Below, one piece after another: positions 35,801-54,100 of a stretch of 64,000 nucleotides of DNA. Position 1 is the first letter of the stretch. Each line of letters opens with the position of its first letter. Position numbers and translations under genes: made by a program. This DNA comes from Anoplopoma fimbria (taxonomy: Eukaryota; Chordata; Actinopteri; Perciformes; Anoplopomatidae): assembly GCF_027596085.1 (NCBI RefSeq), contig NC_072467.1, positions 9,353,476 to 9,417,475 on the forward strand. Direction: 5' to 3'. The notes under the pieces are model-generated. The model was given only the letters and a program-made list of their open reading frames with translations. It was not told the DNA's origin and searched no databases.

Positions 35801-38090
35801 TTTTTTCTGCCGCACACAAATTAGTGTCTGGGGATTCTTTCCAGGCTTAATGTTGTTTAATCGGTCTAAGATGTCGTCTGGGGAGTTTATTTTTCTATTT
35901 TCTCTCATTTGAGTTGTGCACATTAGTAAATGTTCTCAAAAAACATTAACATACAGTAACACATAGAGCTAATTTCCCCCCCTGGATGTTGCATTGATAG
36001 GACAGCCAGTATTCAGTTTGATTCTGCATCACAGTAAACCAAAGTACAACTCTGTCTGACTGTTTATTATATAAACAAGTTCGTTAGCAATGCCAGATAG
36101 AAAGCATCATCATGAATAGCATTGAAAAGGGAAAGTTATGTACAATATTTGCTAGACCCTAACTGACTTAATATGTTTTTGCCATTTAGTGAAGAATTTA
36201 TTTTATATCTGAAAGCCAGACATCAATCAAGTTGGAAGAAAACTGGTGTACTTTTAGCAGGGATTCTTACAGCGACACTAGCTCAACATTATAGAATTAC
36301 AGATTTTTTTCATGCCAACCATCCTTACAGACACATAATTAAAGGCCTAACTTCGGTTACTAGGAGCTTTGAATAAAGGAAAATGTTCAAAAAGACTCCT
36401 CGCGGCTCTATTAGCGCATTAACTCTTATTTTCGAGAACATGCTGCTACCATGCATGAGTTGATCATTAAAAAAAAGGAAAAAAAAGTTTTGGGGGCTTT
36501 CAAGATGTCTATCACTGAAAGTAAAACCTCTGTCAGTTTGAAGCCAATGACTTTCAGATGGTAATGCTAAGGCGATGTGGCTTTTCATGAAGTCCCCGGA
36601 GAAGGGGAATGTTTTGGCTGACTGTGATGCTCGTGTGGGCTCACCATGTATATCGTTGTCTCACTCGAGGTTGTCATTACCATCCGAGTAGATCATTTTA
36701 AGTCTGACTGTACTTTGTTATGACAGACTGTAAACGTGTTTGATCCCTGCTCCAGACATGGAGATTAGAAAGAGAGGAATAGTGACGATATGCGATCAAC
36801 ATGCAAATAGCAATTTCAATCAAAAGTGTTTTAGTAAGAATGCAACTTTAAATATCATGTTGCTTAACAGAACCTGATGATTTCAGATGTTTGTCATCGT
36901 CACAGTGACATATACTGTAGCTATCACTTTAGGCATTTTGAAAGGTGTAATCAATACACTGTCTGATAAACAAAGATCCGTAGGGTGTATTTAACTTTGA
37001 AAAATGCTGTGGTTGCAGGTTGCCCTCAATTGGATTTAATGCTATAGACACGAGTATATGTGTCTATTGTGCTTTGCTTGAGATTAGACCAAAGATAAAA
37101 CACATTTTCCTTAAGAAATGGCCATTTTATTATTTTAATTTATATGAGTAATCTCCTTTTTATATATTGGATTCTTGTTTTTTCGGAAAGCATGCATTTT
37201 TATATTAGATTTATTATGACTTCCATATTGGAAGAAGTAAGCATATTTTTATTTTCTATTTTTTTAAATGTCCTGCTACAGTGATGAGGATGGAATGCAT
37301 CAGTATCAAGGCAAGGGGAAAATATGGATTCTTTCAAGTTTCCATTATCTGTCATCCGTTCAAAGCTCAAAGCAAAAGTCCAGTGTTATAATGGATCACA
37401 TGTGAACGGTTTCTTTATGTTTCATCGCTACAGTTTACGATAAGGGGACTGTTACGTGTAAACAGCAAGACAGATGATGAGAGTGGTTGATATGTGTTAC
37501 ATGTGGGTGTGTAGTAAAATAAAACTTGGCTCAGGAGACGCTCATCGGCTGAACTCTCAGACAAACAGACACAGGCTGAGAAGGTAAATCACGTCTTGGA
37601 GTTTGCTTTGCTTTTCAAATAATTCACATGAATATAGTGTTTACATGCAGTGGCCTCACAATGGAGCTTTACACAAATGATTCCCAGCACAGCCCAGCTA
37701 AAAGGTTTTCTTTTGTTTTGTTTTTTTCTTTTCACTAAACTAGAAAATAGTCAATCCTATGTGTTTGGAAGCTATTCTGTGCCCTCAGCCAGACTTTCAT
37801 CAGACTTTGAACCAAAAGCTGAATAGGAAAAATAGAAGAAACACACCGAAACAATATAACCCCCCCAAGGCTGTTGCTTTGCAAAGGTTTAGTGTGAAAT
37901 TAAAGTCTCCTAAACACAGGAAATTGTACCATTTGAGCTAGATTAAATACACAGTTCTACTTGTGATGTATTGCACATACAGCTAATGAGCGAGGGGGCT
38001 ACTGATTATGAGTCATTGCTTTCTCTCATGTGCAATCATCTGAGCTATGATCTGTTTATCAGACACAGAGCGCCACGCCTCCATACAGAT
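29897..38090. other. Long gene-poor intergenic stretch
   Basis: About 8 kb of mostly A+T-rich sequence with no supported exon. A short GCTA run lies at 32818-32832. Open frames such as 30752-31105 (minus), 32354-32569 (plus) and 35448-35774 (minus) lack domain, splice or codon-use support. Stretches like 31160-31500 have few simple repeats and could be conserved non-coding elements, which single-sequence reading cannot show. Confidence 0.4.
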
Positions 38091-38343
38091 TTTACTTTTG
38101 TACCAAATGGTCTGTACTTGTGTAGCGCTTTTCTAGACCTACGACTACTCAAAGCACTTTTACACTACATGTCATCATTCACCCATTCATACCAAATCAT
38201 ACACCGATGGAACAGCCTTCGGGGGCAATTTGGGGTTAAGTGTCTTGGACGCATCGACATGGACTACTTGAGCCGGGGATCGAACCGCCTTTCCTCTAAT
38301 TGTAGGAAGACCCTGCTGTACCACTGAGCCACAGTCGTCCCAA
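38091..38343 (-). mobile_element. tRNA-derived SINE
   Basis: On the minus strand the head starts near 38343 with 'tgtggctcagtggtacagc', a good pol III box A (TGGCTCAGTGG). 'gcggttcgatccccgg' follows with a box B (GGTTCGATCCC). The body contains a region seen in abundant teleost SINEs ('cacttaaccccaaattgcc') and a tail 'aaaagcgctacacaagtac'. The order head-body-tail is complete. It is inserted in intergenic DNA, opposite in direction to tmtc2. Confidence 0.8.
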
Positions 38344-39689
38344 GATTGTATGTGACTGGCTGTAAAAATCATCTGTAATAGTGAGTTTTGATATTTAAAA
38401 AGATTCTGATGTTGTTTTAAAATCCACTGCCATTAAGAATCTGTTACGATCAGTTAAATACACCAAAAGTCAAACAGATATTATCAAGGTAATGCATTTG
38501 TTGTTTTTTCCTTCCTTAGCTCCTAAAATACTAAATTGAGTTGCACCATTCAAAATCAAGAAATTGCTTAGCTAGTAATGACATAAATTAGATGTAAATT
38601 GATTTCTGGGTGACAAATGTAGCACTGTCCAATCAAAAACAATCAATTGTGTAAGCAGGAAGTCACTGTCGCATCTCTAGCAGTTACGTGACTGCTATGT
38701 TTTAGAGGGAATACCAAAAGATATGTTTTTAAAGTATTTTAAGAGGTTTCACGCTACTTAGAATGAGTGGGAAGTATCTCACCAAATACCATTAGCTAAC
38801 CTAGCTTAGCTTGCTAACGGCATTAATCCATTAATTCCTTCATTTAGTCACCACTATTATGGTAACATTTTGTAATATGAGGTATATTGTGTCATTGTTG
38901 TAATTCCACATTTTTCCAGTTTACTTCATAATATAACATTTAAGCAACATTTCATCAAGTGTCAGACCAGATGTGTTGACCATATTCCATAGGCGTTTTC
39001 AAGACATTCTTTTCTAAATAAATTAGCTTCTTTGAGCCTTCATTATGAAAAGTTCCTTACCTTTCCTTTTTTTGAAAATGTTACCGCACGGACTGCTCGG
39101 AATTGTGAGCAAGTAATGGGATGATTCACATGTGTTGTCAGTGGTTGAAAACTTCAGTCCATATTTTTTCTCGCTGAAGTTGGATAGGATTTGTCTATAT
39201 CCCATCCAGACCTTCCTGCCATAACGGATCGACACTGACATCTTCTTTAATGGATACAGTGTTTAAGACATGTGGTTCACCCCCAAAATGTCACTGTCGA
39301 GTTGAGGCTCCTCCAAACAACTGCTTTTGAAATGCAAAGCAGCTCTGCTCGTATCGCTCACTGACGCACACTGACAAACGAAAGTCAAAACTGCTGGCAG
39401 AACCTCATTTTCTTTGTTGCTCTTTGCATCGCTCGCTCACAATGCTGTTTTGTCAGTGTGTTAGAGGAGGGTGCGGTTATGTGTTTATGACTGCAAACAT
39501 CTGGTTTTAAAGCAAACACCTATCCATCATCAAAAAATGCCTTGTTCCCTATCTTAGTTTTGTAGATCAGCCTTAGGGATGCAGCCTTGGGGATATTTTA
39601 TTTGTGTGTAGATCATTGCATAATTTCTCCTTATTCTCAATTTTTTCTCTCATAGTTAAGCACTACATGGCTTGAGTTCATGACAAACC
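38344..39689. other. Intergenic, nothing recognised
   Basis: No coding or repeat signal I can defend. Confidence 0.4.
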
Positions 39690-39760
39690 TCCACAAATTG
39701 TAACTTTGTTTTGAAAGGTACTATATAAATAACATTATTATTATAATTATACATGTTCAT
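39690..39760 (+). mobile_element. 3' end fragment of an L2-type LINE
   Basis: 'gttttgaaaggtactatata' followed by 'aataacattattattataat' is the classic terminal block of L2/CR1-like elements and their SINE partners. Only this tail is recognisable. Confidence 0.6.
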
Positions 39761-40869
39761 TTGTGGTAAATCATACATTTACCATGTATCTTTCTCTCGG
39801 GTAATCTAATGCATGGTTTATATTCTGGCATATACTTATGTAGCAGCGTATGGTACTTTTAACCCATTGGTACTTTTCCTCAGAGCATCCACATTTTGGC
39901 ATATCAACAGGGTCTGTGGTACATTAACACAACATTTCCGCTTGATGTGCTATTGAAACATCGTACCACAGAAGGTTTTGTGAATCTTCCATTACGCTCT
40001 AAACAAGTCACAAATTAGCTAGCTGACTTTAGTTTCGTTAGCCACGAAACAGATGAATGTTGCAGTTAAAGGTGGAAAGTGCAAGCTTGCTGACTCAAAG
40101 CCATGATGGCCTCCGGCCGTTCCTGTAACCCCACACCCAGTGTATCCTGGTTGATGAGTGCATGGGGAGCTGTAGGAACACATTGTAATTGACTTGTCAA
40201 ACGAGTGAGGGAAGAGATCGGGTCCTCACAACTCTTCTGTATGAGGAGAAAATTGTGCGTGTCTACGTGGGAGGCTATCACGCTGCAGAACGTTAATTAA
40301 ACTGATGTATTGGCCTTTGGTATGACATAAATGGACACAACTGCAAAAGCACAAACCCTTCCTTTCATTGTGGAAGATAAATTCTAATTAGAGAGCCTCA
40401 GGCATATTGTCTGTGCATCCAAGCAAATCAAATCAGAAACACGTGAGCCCCATATTGTAGATGATTTTGTGTATTTTAGCTTGTTTAGCAGAGGATGGTG
40501 TGGGGCTCAGGCAGTACTCTACCAGATGTTGTTCTTTGATCCATAAAGTGATTATTAAAACATACTTTTCCACCAGGGTTTGGTGGCTGCTGTCAAAAAT
40601 GTGTCTAATGAAACCGAGTATCTGGGTTGTGTTATTATTATTTATGTCATGAGGTTTATGTTTCCCACAGAGAACACATGATTATCTGCACCAACGGTTC
40701 TGAGGAATTATAGCCCGGGGAAAGGAACAGCTACTTATTTTTCGTTAGCCCAATTAACTTCAACGCCTTTTGGTCAGATACTTTTCAGTTCAGCGGATGT
40801 GACTGATACATCACTGGTGTTCATTCTTCATCTTTGTGTCTGCGAATTTAGATTCTTTATGACCATTGG

Positions 40870-41360
40870 TTTTCACTCAGACAGTGAAATATCACAACAT
40901 TTACTGGATGGATTGACACTAAACTTGGTATTCATATTCATAGTTCCCAGATGATGAATTGTTTCCCTGACTTTACCTCCATGAACTTCCAAATGTGGCT
41001 CTGATTGAAATGTCTTGACATCTATTGGATGTATTATTTTTTATTTTATTTGGTTCAGGCATTCATGAATTATGATTACTTTGGTGATCTTTTAACTTTT
41101 CATCAAGGACCATCATCACTAAATTATCAACATTTTAAATTATAATCCATACCTGGAAAATAAGTAATTTTCCCATCTTCCTTAACTGCACTTGTTAGCA
41201 TGCTAACACACTGAGCGTAAAGTATAATCATGGGTAACAATATACCTGCTAATCGTAAGCATTTTAGCATCAACTTTGAGTGTTTTTCGTGGGCCGACAG
41301 CTCAAAGGACTTAGTTTAGCCTCACAAAGCCGATTGCATGGCTTTAGACTGGGTATCTAG
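40870..41360 (+). repeat. Long copy of a common teleost interspersed repeat
   Basis: The order 'tcacaacatttactggatgg', 'aaacttggtattcat', 'gatgaattg', 'actttggtgatc', 'taacttttcat', 'ccatcatca', 'gttagcatgctaacac' and 'aatatacctgctaa' reproduces a repeat I have seen in many fish genomes. It is diverged and non-coding. The class is uncertain. Confidence 0.6.
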
Positions 41361-43629
41361 TGTGTAAGCACTTTTAAAGTGTTCTTCTGACTCTCACCTC
41401 CATTCGGCCGTCTCTGTTGTCAGAACCAGCTCTCTTTTTGCTCCAAAAGAGCTGCTAAAGTGTCTTCACCAGGCTTACTGGCATTAGAAATTCACTGAAG
41501 AAAAGCAGTTTTCCAGCAGGCTGCATGAGGATTTTTACAGGGAGCAAACAGCATAGTTTTTTTATGATTCATTGATTTCTTTTTCTGTCTCCAGTGAAAC
41601 CAGCAAGTTCATAGCCACACTAGGAGCCACACCTTGATCAATCATTTAACATTCTGTGATTAAATCCACAACACACACAGCAGGAGAGTTGTATGATTTA
41701 CACAGCTGTCTGTGGAGATAACGCTTCATGAAGCACGCCAGAGATGAAAACATAGACTCGGAGCGTTAAAAAAAACAACTCCATGGGGTCCTGGGGTGAA
41801 GTGCATGTCTCGGAGTCAGTGTGGATACAGTGATAAAATGGAAGTCTATTTGTTCCATAAGACAGGCGAGTGACGGACATCAAAAACACTTTCATAAGTA
41901 AAAAGTCGCTTACGGTTATGGCCCTTTAAACCACTTTCATGTGGATCAGCATAAACATCATAGCCTTTATCATTTCTTATTTAGGTACAGTACATTCAGA
42001 CCAGACTTTTTTTTCAGGTCAGGTCAGATGTTTCTCAATAAGTACAGTATCTATCCTTCATTTTTACGGCTGGTGGTCTCATGGATTTCATTGTGTGGAA
42101 TTTCCTGTTGGCTAATGCATTAAAGATGGCTTAGCTGCAACAAATCAACTCCACAGCTGAAACTTTAATAGGCATAACTTTTTCATGTAACAAAGGCGGA
42201 ATCATGATTAGTCAATTGCTGTTTCTTCTATTTATAACAAAATATTCGTATTGGAGAGATATTCTGATGGCTCATGGTTGCGCCAAGACACAACAGCCAC
42301 CTGCCATTATTCTCAATACATAATACAGCAGAATGTTTTTTCCTGACTGCAGTATAAATCACAGGGGAACAGCAGACATCACATGCGACCCATTACGGTT
42401 TAAAGCTCGCTGTTCTGCGGATCACTATGACAGTGCCTCAGACACTAAGGGAATTCACTTGTCACGTAATTGCTTCATAAACACAGTCACACCTGGGGCA
42501 TTGGTGTTTCCAAACCTGCTGTGAGAGAAACTGAACCTCCTCTTGTGTATTGAGGTTCATACATTATCTCATGCTCGCTTAGAAAGACAGTCGATTTCTA
42601 TGTGGGAGTATGGTGGGAGTGGTGAGTTATGGACATGATGCAATGCCACGGAGAGGCGATAGCTCCCACATGGCCTTCTGATTTAAAGTCCCTCCTCAGT
42701 CTGCTGCATTGTTTGCATGTCCACGGGATTTGGTTCTTGGCTACGAACAGTAAGTTGATCTGAATAAAAAAGTAGCGATATGTTGTCTTCATTCCTCTAA
42801 GGCTTGAATCTTGTGAATTGGTCCATCACAAATAATGACAACAGAGCTGTTATTGATTTGCAGTGTGGATGGTTCTCTCTGGATAGTTGTTACAATACCA
42901 CAATGTGTCACTACTAGAGATCTATCTTTCTGTAGAGGCAATAAAGCTTGACAGAAAGGAATTTCTTTCCACAGCGCAGCAAAATTTACAAACACAGCTG
43001 AAATCTGTTTGTGTTTTCTCTTTACTTCTTACTGTTATTACTAACTACTGCGGTACTTAAGACAGCCATTTGTACTTTGTCTCAACTACATTTCAGATGG
43101 AATTAGTCTAGTTATCGCAAAATTAATTTGAGGTGAACCTGTGTGAGGTTTGGGCTGCTTGTCACATTTCAGTTGTTAGTAGCACCAAAGAGTGATTTCC
43201 ACTTCTCACAAGTTCTTACTGAAATAACCGTTCACTGCCCAACGAGGTGAAATTGTCCATTATTTCCCAAAACAAGGCAGAAATTCTCCAAAAGATAATT
43301 AACTACAAATTGGTTTACCAAACTATCAAAACTTGTTACTGTTTTTCCTACTCCCCAGACTTATCGAGTGAGTCTTTGGAGGCGTCTTGACCCCCAGGTT
43401 CTTAACCACTGGACTAAGCTATACATTGCTGTGTATCAATAAAGTTGAAACTAGCTACATCTTGAACCGCTACGAATGCTCTACGTTGTTGATGTGTTGT
43501 GCTATTAAGTTGCTACGATACATGTTTTACTTAATTTAGGCACTTTTTGGGGGTTTATCTTAAACCTAACATAGGCCGTAGTTTTGTTATTAATAAGCCT
43601 TCCCATGAAATTGGGTATTATAAACAATA
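41361..43629. other. Intergenic, nothing recognised
   Basis: No supported exon or element. Confidence 0.4.
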
Positions 43630-43795
43630 TGTTAGGTACAGGTACCAGACAAATACTTTTACTTTAATATTTAGATTTCTTGCTAAAACTTTACTATACT
43701 TAAGTAGGATTTATCATCCAGAACTTTTACTTGTCGAATATTTTTACATTGCTGTATTGGTACTTTTATGTAATTGAAGGAGCAGAATACTGACT
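43630..43795 (+). mobile_element. Right-end fragment of the TIR-type repeat
   Basis: Contains 'atttttacattgctgtattg' then 'gtacttttatgtaattgaag' and ends near 'cagaatactgac', matching the right end of the teleost element seen more fully at 57.4-58.1 kb. It abuts the CA microsatellite. Confidence 0.5.
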
Positions 43796-43846
43796 ACAGC
43801 TAGCTGGTGAAAACAGAGAAGCATTTAGCAGCTAAAGAGAAACACA

Positions 43847-47876
<4,030 letters not shown>

Positions 47877-48108
47877 CATTCGAATAGACTGTAAAGTACA
47901 TAATGTCCATTATGACTTTGGATAGAAAAAAGTACTCTGTTTTTTTCTTCTTCAAAGTTTATATAATTTTTTTCTTCCATTATGAAAACAATTTGTTAAC
48001 CTGAACTTTGTGTAACCCGCTCTTAATGATTACTGCAAGGACATAAAATTGCTTGGAAGATTTGTTGTATAATTATCAATGAAAAATTCAAGTCTGATCC
48101 ACCAACCT

Positions 48109-48131
48109 ATCATCATCATCATCATCATCAT
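48109..48131. repeat. (ATC)n trinucleotide microsatellite
   Basis: Seven ATC units, intergenic. Confidence 0.85.
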
Positions 48132-51100
48132 TAACCTGATAATTCTTCCACGCATGCAAAGTCTGGAATTCACAGCCGGCCATTAGTATTCACGGCAACA
48201 TTCCCAATGATGAATTAGTGACACGCAGACTTTAACAGAAAACTGAACCTTGCCAATTTCAAATGGGAAAACGTTAACATCTACCTGTAAAGGGCAGCTT
48301 ATACTAAATGAGAATCAATATGACTGATAATAGTTCAATCTAATCAGGTGTGTCTGCTTTGTTGCTATTGGCTTAATGGTTTAGGTTGCATTTATCACCA
48401 CTGTGACCTTTGTTACTAATCTAAATCCCAGCCTCCAGGGGAGCTCTCAGAAACACTGGAGAGAACGCCATTGTTTGTCAGATGTTGCAGTTCAGCTAAC
48501 CTATTTATGTTAAAGAGTTTTTCCAACGATTTCGTTTGGCATAGAGTTGGGACAGAGAGACAGATAAACGGTGATCAAAATGATAAGCTCGAAAAACGCT
48601 GGATCCCACAATTCCTAATCTGACCTGCCAGATGGTTTGTAACAAAGAAACACCTGAGATGTCATCAATGGAACTTTACAAAAAAGTGATTGGATGAACC
48701 ATCTGTCAATCAAATGCTAAACAAAGCGAGTATGGAGAAGAGGTAAAACTATTGTTCCATCACTTGTCGTCTAGCACACACCTAAACCACGCTTGTAGCT
48801 GCCAGTAGCTTCTAACAGGACGTTGAATGGTCCATGATCAGGTTTGCCGGACAAAAACGCATTACTTGAAGCCTGACAAGATTTCCGTGTGGTATGTGAT
48901 CCGCAATTCCCGTTTGATCTCCTGACATCGCGAGAATCCAGCTTTCTCGCAAGGTAATACAATTCTCATAATGCAACTAAATAGTGTCTTTTTCAATTTC
49001 AATACCTGTGTCTGTCACATGATGCCATTGGGCCCAAAATGACATGTATCATGGACTCATATTGGGAGAGATGAGTCTGTAACGCGGCGGCTAATTTATT
49101 TGGAGGGAAACACATGAATAGATCCTAAAAATGCACTTCCAGCTGAATCCAGAGTTATTTCATTTCCTCTGTTTAAATCAATGAGGCCGAGAATGAGGCT
49201 GGATCCAGGGCTGAAAGACGGGGTTACAGGAGACGCTAGTGGGCATGCTCTATGGGCCCCAGAGATGCACAAGATATGTAGTTCTCTTTATACATCCATG
49301 GTCAGGATGGTGTTGTTAACCGGAGCTGCTGTACGAGTGCAGTGCAGAGCGGCGGCCATTAGCAAGCCAGTGGGGCACAACAGACAGATTCACATGCACT
49401 AAAATGCATGCAAGGCCGGTCCGGCAATGTAAACAAAGCACAGAGAAGCTCATATAACAACACACAGAGGGAGAACGACTTAATTCTCTGCTCTGGTAGA
49501 CATCACTCCAATTTATTTTTACATCACAAATAGTTGTTTGCCGCTATTTCAATGCTCTGAATCCTGATAGAGAACCTTTAAGTGAATATGTTGAGTGGCA
49601 GGTGGGTTGCGACAGTAAAGCCTCCATAGGACACATAATACAGAACAGGCTGGAACATTTCATTGATCAACAGATAGAGTTTTGACCTGACAAGGATCTG
49701 TTGAAAATCTGTGCCTTTGAGTCAATAATGGTGCTAGATTTAAGATCAGAGAATAAATGATATTATGAGAATAAAATCCACTGGACATGCGGTTGAAGAG
49801 GGTACGTCGGGTCCTTCTGAGTGGCAGGGAAATTCCCTGTGGAAATTCCCCATTGTAACCTCAGTGGGCAATGCACTTCGGTGAGTCAAAATGTACATTC
49901 AGGTTGCATGTTGTTGTTGTTTGCATGGAATGTAACCTTTCAAATAAATTTGTAGGGTGATGTTTGTGTGTACAAATCCCACATTTTATTAAGAGCATTA
50001 AAACATCAAATTGAATAAAAGGAACGAAAAAAGAAAAGAAACAGTTGATCTCAGTACATAAAAAGTTTAAATTCTTCCCTGAATCACTTCCAGATGTCCA
50101 GGACAAAAACAAATTCAAACAAAAACATAGACCTGCACAACACAATCTCCTTCAAAATTGAAATGTTGCAGAAAAATGTCCAAACATTATCAAGCCACTG
50201 TTTACCACCAGTCAAAATATTTTACTCAACATCCTCCACATCTGTCCCCACCCATGTGTGCTGCGTCTGGCTGCGCTGTTGAAAGGATGTGCAGATTAAA
50301 GGGCCCGTTAGAGCCTCAGTGACACTGTATCCTATATCACAGGGGAGTGTGGTGGAATTGCAGAGCAAAGGGTCTGCGTAATCCCAGTTGACGATATAAA
50401 CAGTTTAAAATATCTTGGCGCCCCGAAGCGCAGCGAGGACAAAAGACATCATTATGTGTGTGGAAGAATTTCACTCACAGTCATTATTTGTGATATGACG
50501 CTGCAGAGCTGCAGTATCAGAGAGTTCTGTGTAATTTCATACGGGAGTTGGAATTGTTTCTCTCTGCTCATTATCTCCAAGGATATGGCAATGGGGGAGT
50601 CTGTGTACGGCTTGTGCACATTGTAATGTTTTCTCTCTTTTACAATGTTACTGACTGTCACTGATTCAGTCCTGATTAACAATAATGGGTTACTGCACTT
50701 ATCACAACAGTATGCTGGAAGTACACCACAATACAATCTGCTCCAGGGGCAAAAATAAACCTGATTTTCATTTTACACTGGGCTCAAAATAGACTGCTTG
50801 CCAGCTATGGGCAGGGGGAATAATGGCAAACAGTGGCAAACAGCACCCATTCTTTTTTAACTGAAAACGAGAAATTATAATGATGGAAAATAGCCTTCAG
50901 TGAGAGCCATGTTATTCGCCGAAATAGCAAAAGACTAAGTTGAAAAACACATTCTTAGTTTAGCTAGCTGGATCACATGATATCGTCTCACAGTCTGTGA
51001 GTCCAAGTACGTTGGGCACGTTTCTGTCCGCGCAACATTTAAATCCAATTTCATTACATTTGATGGAAAATATGTAGAGGCTGCTTGTGGTATTGTGGTG

Positions 51101-54100
51101 TTCCGAGTGCTCAGGCTTTGTTTAGTATCTGTCATCTGTTCTCCTCGCATTTCGTGATCTGGCAAACATGTCTGCACTGAGAGCCCATGTGCTGTTGTCC
51201 TTAGCTTGTTTTTAAAAAATGCAGCATGGAACTCAGACTTGTCAGATAAGATTTGATCGCTTTACATTGAAGACAACTTCAATGAGTGCAAAGGCCGTGG
51301 TTAGATCTTGTTACATCAAGACAGCGTTGATCTCATTTACAGTCTCTCAGGATGCAGAGGTCACATTATCTTCATTCTGCTGTGTTTTCTTATGTATGCT
51401 AGTGGCCCAGCACAACTCCACTGTGAGTGAGATCTGTCATCACGTCATACAAGAGCTAAGTTCTAGTGGAGCACGCTGCCACTGTCACTTTCATAAAGTT
51501 GAATTTGACACGGCTCTTTCCTATGATCATTGAGCCACATATTTAAATGGTAGTATGTTTGATCAGGGCCCTCAGTAGTGGACTTATACAGATAATGTTC
51601 ATTTATTCCAACAAGGAAGGGACAAAACCATTACAATATGTCCCTAAATCCCATAATTAAAGCATTGACACATGAAACTTATTAAGTATCTAGGAAAACA
51701 GATGGCTTTTGAACGGTTTCTGCTTGATGTGTTTTATCCCACTTGTTTTGTCTCTGAGGCCACTGGTCTCTGATCTGTCATACATGTAATGACATTATTA
51801 CCAGTGTAAAAGATGTCGGTTCCCTCTGATGTATAATAACACATAATCCCCTGCACCACATTATATGGACAAATTGCAGCCTGAGTGCAGTTCTTTTAGT
51901 CTAAAAACAAGGTTTACTGTGTGTCTCTTCCATACCACTCCAGTCTGTAACCCTGATGTGAGGCTCCACTTCAACACTGAGGCACCATGTGAATATCTGG
52001 CTCTGCACACCACTGCAGCTGAGGGGAAAAGAAAGCAGAGGGAGAACAAAGGAAAACTTTGGAGCCGTTTGCTTTTGCCTCGCTTGCGTGTTGTCTTCAC
52101 CACTGAAACTGTTCCACTACGTAGAAAGCATGAGAGCGGCCAAACAACAATTTGTCAGCTGAGTGTTGTGTCCCTTGAGAGGGCAGAAATGTGAGTCAGA
52201 ACGACAGCCAGAGCAGGAGAGCGGGCACAAAAAGAGAAAGAGCGAAAGACGGGAGAAAGAATTAGTGTAAGAAGTGTGTTGGCAAAGGGGAGAGGGGGAA
52301 GACATTTGTATGCAAGGCTTAACTTTGGCACATTAGCATTCAGTGACTAGTCACTCTCCACCATGTGCTCACCCCACTATAAATCAAACAGCATGTTTAC
52401 TGCGTAGGAGTGCACCGACGGAGGAGTTATTGCTGATGCAAGGCACACCATGAGACAACTCTGAGCGCTTCACATTTGATTTTGATTTTATGTGCAAAGC
52501 CTGCAGTCTAAGCTGGTTTTTCTATGCTAATGACATTCAGTAGAACATCCTGATAAAAATTGATTTGACTGAAAATTGGCATCCAGCAGACAATAAAATC
52601 TCCTTTTGCCAGGAACGTCTTCCAGTATTTCATGCAATTCAATCAACTCTCCGGGAGTTCTCTGTGATAGCATCTATGGCTGCTGTTAGCTAATATCAAC
52701 TCATTCACAAGTTTAACAGGCTCTTACTGTTCTTCATGCAAGGCTCCCAGTCTGTCCCAATGTTCCTTTAAGCCAATGAATGGATTTTAACAGAACATTG
52801 AAGAGTTATTGATCATGGTTGGATTTCCAAAGCTTTAGCTGGCATGAGGTGTGATGCTACTGAATGACTCTGATGTTGAATCAATATAATACCTTAACCT
52901 GCAATAACCTTCTCTTGGGGTCTTAGAAAGAAGCTGTTATCACAACAAACTTCTCCAGACTTCAGCATCTTTAGCAGGAGTAGTGTTTCTGGTATAATAT
53001 TTACTCTCATTTTTGCTCTGTTTTTGGTCTCAACCAACTCCAGAGGGAAATACCTGTCACTTCAGCTGCTAAATGCTCCACTATTTTCACCAGCTAGACA
53101 CTAACTGTGTCTGTCTGCTGCTCAGTGTTGAGCATTAGGTGTACAATGGGTTTTTACAGAGGTTTTTTTTTCATTGAAAACATCTGTGGATGAAAAAGGA
53201 AGCTACGAGAGCGCTGAGAGTGAAACCAAAACCGCAAAGTTGAGGGTCAGAAAATCAAAACAAAGAGCTAAAAAAACGCTATAAAACTCGGTTGAGCTTT
53301 GGTAAAACCACACAGGTGTTTTCACTTAATTTGACTGACTACAACTCCTCTGAATTTTGTGGATGTGAAGAGACTTTTGGTGAATTTGGCGACTTTGAGC
53401 AACTTCAACCTGAGCAGAGGTCTAATCAGCCAAGGTCATTCAAAACAGCTGCGTGAATGACAAGTGCAAGCCCTTAAACAAGTTTTAAATATAAGAAATT
53501 GCCTTTCTCATGGAAGATATTTTACTGCAGTATGTCACAGTATAAAAACACAGCTATAAATAATATGATATTAGGGTGCTGGTGTTGTTCATTTTTGCTC
53601 ACTCTCACACTGTCATGGCTTACTGGAATACGTCGTTAATGTTATTAGTAACATGTGCTTTTCTTGCTATGACAAGACAAAATGTCTGCTGTAAAAAAAG
53701 GCCTCTAATAAAAAAATGAAAAAGCTGTGTGTGTTTTTTCCCCTCTATGGTAATTTTAGTAACTGATAATTCATGAACATGTTCCCTTTTTTTCCTTCCT
53801 CTTGATGTCTATCTATGTCATCTGCAGGAAAATACCGCCCCTCCAAACATCGGCCGAACTGCCGCTGAGCCAGGAGACTCCTGACCGGTGACCATGTAAT
53901 TCTGTCTAACTCTGTCTCGAGACGTGACATCAAAAAATACACAATTCCTTAACATCAACGAGACCTTTATTTGTAGTTAGACCTCCTCTGGTGTGCACTT
54001 ACCAGAGGAGTGGAGGCCAAGAGCGAGAGGAGCAAGGCGGAGGAGACCTGAGCTGACTTTTAAAGGATCCCCGGACTCGGCTGTCCTCTCCAATCCTCTG

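Noticed and set aside
38091..38343. Possible functional tRNA gene from the box A and box B matches
   Set aside because: The sequence does not fold into a full cloverleaf with paired acceptor ends and continues into a SINE body and tail.
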